From NCBI GenBank assembly GCA_041671305.1, contig JBAZBX010000009.1:1-32443 (forward strand): a stretch of 32,443 nucleotides of DNA, read 5' to 3'. Numbering within the stretch: the first letter of the stretch is position 1; the number at the start of each line of letters is the position of its first letter. This document shows, one piece after another, positions 29,789 to 32,443 of this stretch. The position numbers were made by a program, and so were the translations under genes. Source of the DNA: CAIPBY01 sp041671305 (GTDB lineage Bacteria; Patescibacteriota; Patescibacteriia; 2-01-FULL-39-33). The notes beneath the pieces were generated by a model that saw only the letters and a list, made by a program, of their open reading frames with translations, had not been told where the DNA came from and made no database searches.

Positions 29789-29792
29789 ATTA

Positions 29793-29823
29793 AATTAGCC
29801 GCCAATTACGTTGACGGCTAATT
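29793..29823 (-). terminator. Hairpin terminating the small orphan gene
   Basis: AATTAGCCG and CGGCTAATT form a 9 bp stem around a 13-base loop. One arm includes the stop codon of the gene at 29818. On the minus strand AT-rich sequence follows, and the T-box promoter begins directly after it. Confidence 0.7.
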
Positions 29824-30117
29824 ATCTCTCATGCCCTTCATCATGCTTTCTATCTTGGCCTTCATCAGTAAAACGTTATCCCCGATGATGCCCCTAGTGG
29901 CCAAGGAGCCATAAATTCCATCTTGAATAGCCTTGAATAGGATTTCAATTTGTTGATGGAAAGCTTTGACGTCCGCAAGGCGGAGGCATTCCTCCATTGC
30001 CTTTAGGCACGCGTCCATAATGGCAATGGCATTCTCTATCAGCCCCCCGTCGTCTTGAGGTGGTGCTTTACGCATGGTTTCAAACAGTTCTCTTAAGCGC
30101 AACAGATCTGGGTTCAT
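29818..30117 (-). CDS. Small helical orphan protein with strong Shine-Dalgarno site
   Basis: The 99-residue protein is predicted all-helical (LLRLRELFETMRKAP, NAIAIMDACLKAMEECLRLADV, AFHQQIEILFKAIQDGIYGSL, VLLMKAKIESMMKGMRDN) and is rich in Met, with two Cys. I recognise no family. AAAGGAGG (30123-30130) lies 5 bases before the ATG, so the start is secure. A good promoter is just upstream and a hairpin overlaps the stop. Base composition is visibly richer in GC than thrS and argS. Its architecture is that of the cassettes at 17.2 and 25.5 kb. Confidence 0.75.
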   Translation of the reverse strand: MNPDLLRLRELFETMRKAPPQDDGGLIENAIAIMDACLKAMEECLRLADVKAFHQQIEILFKAIQDGIYGSLATRGIIGDNVLLMKAKIESMMKGMRDN

Positions 30118-30122
30118 GCTCG

Positions 30123-30130
30123 CCTCCTTT
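30123..30130 (-). promoter_or_regulatory. Strong Shine-Dalgarno site of the small orphan gene
   Basis: The minus strand reads AAAGGAGG five bases before the ATG at 30117. Confidence 0.88.
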
Positions 30131-30139
30131 CAATTATGG

Positions 30140-30168
30140 ATATTATATTTTTATCTCTATTTAGTCAA
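30140..30168 (-). promoter_or_regulatory. Promoter of the small orphan gene
   Basis: On the minus strand TTGACT is followed after 17 bp by TAATAT, or after 15 bp by TATAAT. Either gives a start of transcription just before the Shine-Dalgarno site. Confidence 0.65.
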
Positions 30169-30172
30169 TCTC

Positions 30173-30201
30173 TTGTTTTTCTGCCCTCTTTTTGCTAAAC
30201 T
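30173..30201 (+). promoter_or_regulatory. Promoter of argS, predicted leaderless
   Basis: TTGTTT, a 17 bp spacer and TGC-TAAACT (extended -10, ending at 30201) are only 7 bp from the argS ATG at 30209, so the mRNA would start at or next to the initiation codon. Confidence 0.55.
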
Positions 30202-30208
30202 TGTAGGT

Positions 30209-31909
30209 ATGGATTACACGATTTACAAAATAAAGCAGGAGATCAGAACCGCTGTCATGAAGGCGCTAGCTCAAGATATTGATGAAAAAAATATAGAAAT
30301 AACCACTCCCCCGGAAAAGGAAATGGGAGATTTTGCTGTGCCATGCTTTTATTTTTCCAAACTCACCAGGCTGTCTCCAAATATGATTGCTAAAGAGTTG
30401 AAGAGCAAGATCAGGCCGTCAGGATTTATCAAGTCAGTAAATAATGTCGGGCCGTATTTGAATTTTGTGGTCAATGCCAAAAATTTTGGACAAAAAGTTT
30501 TGAAAGAGGTGGGTAAAAAGGGAGAAAAGTACGGAAGTTCCAAACCGGACAAGGAAAAAATCATGATTGAATATTCTGGACCGAATACTCATAAGGAATT
30601 TCATATCGGCCATGTCCGTAACGTGGCTCTCGGTGCTAGTCTGGTAAATTTGTATCGTTTCGGTGGGAAGTATGTAATTCCGGTTAACTATATTGGTGAT
30701 ATCGGTTCTCATGTCGCCAAGTGTCTTTGGTGTTTGGAAAAATTTCACAAAGACGAGGAATTGCCGGAGAACAAAGGAAAATATTTGGGAGCGATTTATT
30801 CTGAGGCGGTAAACAAAATAGAAGGCAATGAAGAATTCAAAAAAGAAGCCGAAGAAGTGCAAAGGAAGTTGGAATCCGGAGACAAGCACTTCAGCGCGCT
30901 TTGGAAAAAAACCAGGAAGTGGAGTATTGATGAGCTTGGTGAAATTTACAAAACATTGGGAGTCAAATTTGATCATGTGTTTTATGAAAGCGAAGTGGAG
31001 AAGCCGGGCAAAAAGTTGGTAGAGGAGTTGAGGGACAAGGGTTTGGCCGTGAAATCCGAAGGCGCCACTATAATTAATTTGGAAAAATACAATCTCAAAA
31101 ATTTATTACTGCTGAAGTCAGACGGTTCTTCGCTTTATTCTACCAAGGATTTGGCTTTGGCTAAGTTGAAGTTTGAAAAATACAAAATTGATAAAAGCTT
31201 TATGGTGGTGGATAATCGCCAGAGCTTTTATTTCCAGCAAGTATTCAAGACTTTGGAAATTATGGGATTTGATAAACCCATGACTCATATTTCCTATGAA
31301 TTCTTGACGCTCAAAGAAGGCGTGATGTCGTCTAGAGCTGGTAATGTCATTCCTTTTGAAGATTTTTTGGAACAGGTAATTGATTTGGCCAAAGAGGAAA
31401 CCAAGAAAAGGCACGAGGATTGGGAGGAAAAAAAGATTTATGAAGTTTGCAAAAAAATCGCCATTTCTGCCATAAAATTCAATATGCTTAAAGTGGGCAA
31501 CAATGTTATCATTGTTTTTGACGCCCAAGAGGCCATCAGTTTTGACGGATATACTGGGCCGTATTTGCAATATACTATCAGCAGGATTAATAGCATTTTG
31601 CGCAAAGAAGAAGCCAAGGACAATATTGATTTTGGCAAGCTGGATAACTTGTTGGAAAAGGAATTAATGATTAAGATGTCGGAATTTCCCGAAGTGATAA
31701 AATCATCCATATCCGATAATCAGTTGAGCGCTTTAACTAAGTATCTTTTTGATCTAGCTAGATTGTTTTCTAATTACTATCAAAACGTGCCGATTCTGGC
31801 TTCTGAGGCTGAAATCAAAAAAGCGCGATTGCTACTTATTTCCAGTGTCAGACAGGTATTGGTTAATGGTTTGGATTTATTGGGCATTGAGTCGCTTGAG
31901 GAAATGTAG
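30209..31909 (+). CDS. argS: Arginyl-tRNA synthetase
   Basis: The 566-residue class I enzyme has the ArgRS N-terminal domain (about 1-100, MGDFAVPCF), the HIGH motif in GPNTHKEFHIGHVRNVALG (His132), the KMSK-equivalent EGVMSSRAGNVIPFEDFL (the Lys is replaced, as is common in ArgRS), and the C-terminal DALR anticodon-binding domain (FDGYTGPYLQYTISRINSIL to the end). I chose the ATG at 30209 because homology starts there; the frame is open upstream to 30074 but overlaps the divergent orphan gene. It has its own promoter and is followed by AT-rich repeat sequence before the receiver gene. Confidence 0.96.
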   Translation: MDYTIYKIKQEIRTAVMKALAQDIDEKNIEITTPPEKEMGDFAVPCFYFSKLTRLSPNMIAKELKSKIRPSGFIKSVNNVGPYLNFVVNAKNFGQKVLKEVGKKGEKYGSSKPDKEKIMIEYSGPNTHKEFHIGHVRNVALGASLVNLYRFGGKYVIPVNYIGDIGSHVAKCLWCLEKFHKDEELPENKGKYLGAIYSEAVNKIEGNEEFKKEAEEVQRKLESGDKHFSALWKKTRKWSIDELGEIYKTLGVKFDHVFYESEVEKPGKKLVEELRDKGLAVKSEGATIINLEKYNLKNLLLLKSDGSSLYSTKDLALAKLKFEKYKIDKSFMVVDNRQSFYFQQVFKTLEIMGFDKPMTHISYEFLTLKEGVMSSRAGNVIPFEDFLEQVIDLAKEETKKRHEDWEEKKIYEVCKKIAISAIKFNMLKVGNNVIIVFDAQEAISFDGYTGPYLQYTISRINSILRKEEAKDNIDFGKLDNLLEKELMIKMSEFPEVIKSSISDNQLSALTKYLFDLARLFSNYYQNVPILASEAEIKKARLLLISSVRQVLVNGLDLLGIESLEEM

Positions 31910-31927
31910 GAGAATTTTTAATTTTTT

Positions 31928-31957
31928 AATTTTGCAATTTTTAAAAATTACAAAATT
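31928..31957. repeat. AT-rich inverted repeat after argS
   Basis: AATTTTGCAATTTTT is followed directly by AAAAATTACAAAATT, an inverted repeat of two 15-base arms with one mismatch. It may be a weak terminator and belongs to the AT-rich simple repeats seen after tsaD and tsaE. Confidence 0.6.
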
Positions 31958-31994
31958 GGCAATTATAAAATTCATTATCTTTTTTTCCTGTTTG

Positions 31995-32003
31995 TGCTAT
32001 TAT
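31995..32003 (+). promoter_or_regulatory. Extended -10 promoter of the receiver gene
   Basis: TGCTATTAT is an extended -10 element 15 bp before the ATG at 32019. No -35 box is clear. Confidence 0.5.
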
Positions 32004-32018
32004 AAATATATAAATTAT

Positions 32019-32390
32019 ATGGCAAAAAATAGAATTTTAATGATTGAGGATGAGAGGGACTTGGCTGGAATATATAGTCTGCAAATGAAGATGTCTGGCA
32101 TGGATGTCGTGGTGGCCTCTAACGGCACCGAGGCTTTGGAAATTTTGCAGAAACAAAGTTTTAATTTAGTGCTGTTGGATTTGCTTATGCCAGACATTGA
32201 TGGTTTTGAGATGTTGCGCCAGATAAAAGGAGACAGCAAGTTGAAGAAAAATAAAATTTATGCCTGGAGCAATTTGACCCAGAAAAAGCAGATTGAGTTG
32301 GCCAAAAAATGCGGAGCCGATGGGTTTTTAATCAAATCAGAATATACGCCGAGCAGTCTGGTAGAGAAGGTAAATGAATTGTTAAAATAA
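32019..32390 (+). CDS. Single-domain response regulator (CheY-like receiver)
   Basis: The 123-residue protein is a bare receiver domain. It has the acidic pair EDE near residue 10, the phosphoacceptor Asp in LVLLDLLMPDIDGFE (about residue 53), a Ser in YAWSN where Thr/Ser is expected, and the conserved Lys in FLIKSEY (about residue 106). No output domain is present. It could receive phosphate from the histidine kinase at 22185, the only kinase in the window, but that link is inference. I chose the ATG at 32019 because homology begins at KNRILMIEDE. Confidence 0.92.
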   Translation: MAKNRILMIEDERDLAGIYSLQMKMSGMDVVVASNGTEALEILQKQSFNLVLLDLLMPDIDGFEMLRQIKGDSKLKKNKIYAWSNLTQKKQIELAKKCGADGFLIKSEYTPSSLVEKVNELLK

Positions 32391-32411
32391 AAGATTAATA
32401 AATAGGATTTT

Positions 32412-32443
32412 ATGAAACCAATTGTAAATGATTCTTGCATTGC
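32412..32443 (+). CDS. Start of a gene, possibly a 4Fe-4S ferredoxin (3' end cut by window)
   Basis: Only ten full codons are visible (MKPIVNDSCI, then GC of an Ala codon). The pattern 'VNDSCIA' resembles the start of small ferredoxins, in which CIxC opens a 4Fe-4S motif. AGGA lies 5 bases upstream of the ATG. The call is tentative because almost nothing of the protein is seen. Confidence 0.35.
   Translation, partial: MKPIVNDSCI

Noticed and set aside
30074..30208. Longer argS start at 30074
   Set aside because: The extension overlaps the divergent orphan gene and its Shine-Dalgarno site, lacks ArgRS similarity and precedes the predicted argS promoter.
31845..32018. Longer start for the receiver gene
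   Set aside because: The extension overlaps the end of argS in another frame and shows no receiver similarity; the ATG at 32019 fits the domain start.

Overview
The window (32.4 kb, AT-rich, dense, standard stop-codon use including TGA stops) looks like a chromosomal segment of a Candidate Phyla Radiation (Patescibacteria, Parcubacteria-like) bacterium. This is inferred from protein style (four-domain S1 with a Lys/Glu tail, ThrRS without a TGS domain, MacAB-like exporter beside a DUF5666-type protein, RNHCP protein, many small orphans), from a near absence of Shine-Dalgarno sequences at most genes, and from AT-rich short repeats of the 'ttatcaa / aattttcaa' kind. No rRNA, tRNA, CRISPR array or insertion sequence was recognised.

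Layout. 1-3287: the end of a MacA/HlyD adaptor, its ABC ATPase, FtsX/MacB permease and a membrane-anchored DUF5666-like protein, closed by a terminator. 3293-4902: tsaD and tsaE (tRNA t6A synthesis). 4932-9769 (minus): pilB, a polytopic membrane protein and ftsH, each with its own promoter or terminator. 9886-11893: a CDP-alcohol phosphatidyltransferase facing rpsA. 12043-14988: RNHCP protein, acyl-CoA synthetase, zinc-ribbon protein and Nudix hydrolase. 15185-16695: an overlapping two-gene unit made of an AnsA-type asparaginase that has lost its catalytic motifs and a nucleoside-deoxyribosyltransferase-like protein with a ribbon-helix-helix-like tail. 16736-17150: a strong promoter, a repeat-rich leader and a stand-alone GreA/GreB C-terminal domain. 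17161-17440: a GC-richer cassette with a perfect Shine-Dalgarno sequence and a broken radical-SAM N-terminus. 17519-18142: a gluzincin-type metallopeptidase. 18163-24434: a seven-gene operon with three stand-alone 7TM sensor modules, split coaC and coaB, a transglutaminase-like protein and a full 7TM-GAF histidine kinase. 24444-27220: CYTH protein, a YerC/TrpR-like regulator and two diverged paralogues of an unknown family. 27233-29788 (minus): thrS and a GNAT gene under a T-box leader. 29793-32443: a small orphan, argS, a single-domain response regulator and the first codons of a probable ferredoxin.

How the parts fit. Translation is the main theme: tsaD/tsaE, rpsA, thrS with its tRNA-sensing leader, and argS. 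Envelope and signalling functions (exporter, PilB, FtsH, sensor array, receiver protein) form the second theme. The most notable signals are: (1) a complete T-box whose stem I is so short that the threonine codon lies in its terminal loop; (2) the paired decayed-enzyme operon at 15185-16695; (3) the tandem sensor-only 7TM genes sharing an operon with a matching kinase; and (4) three orphan cassettes with strong Shine-Dalgarno sequences and hairpin borders in a genome segment that otherwise hardly uses Shine-Dalgarno sites.
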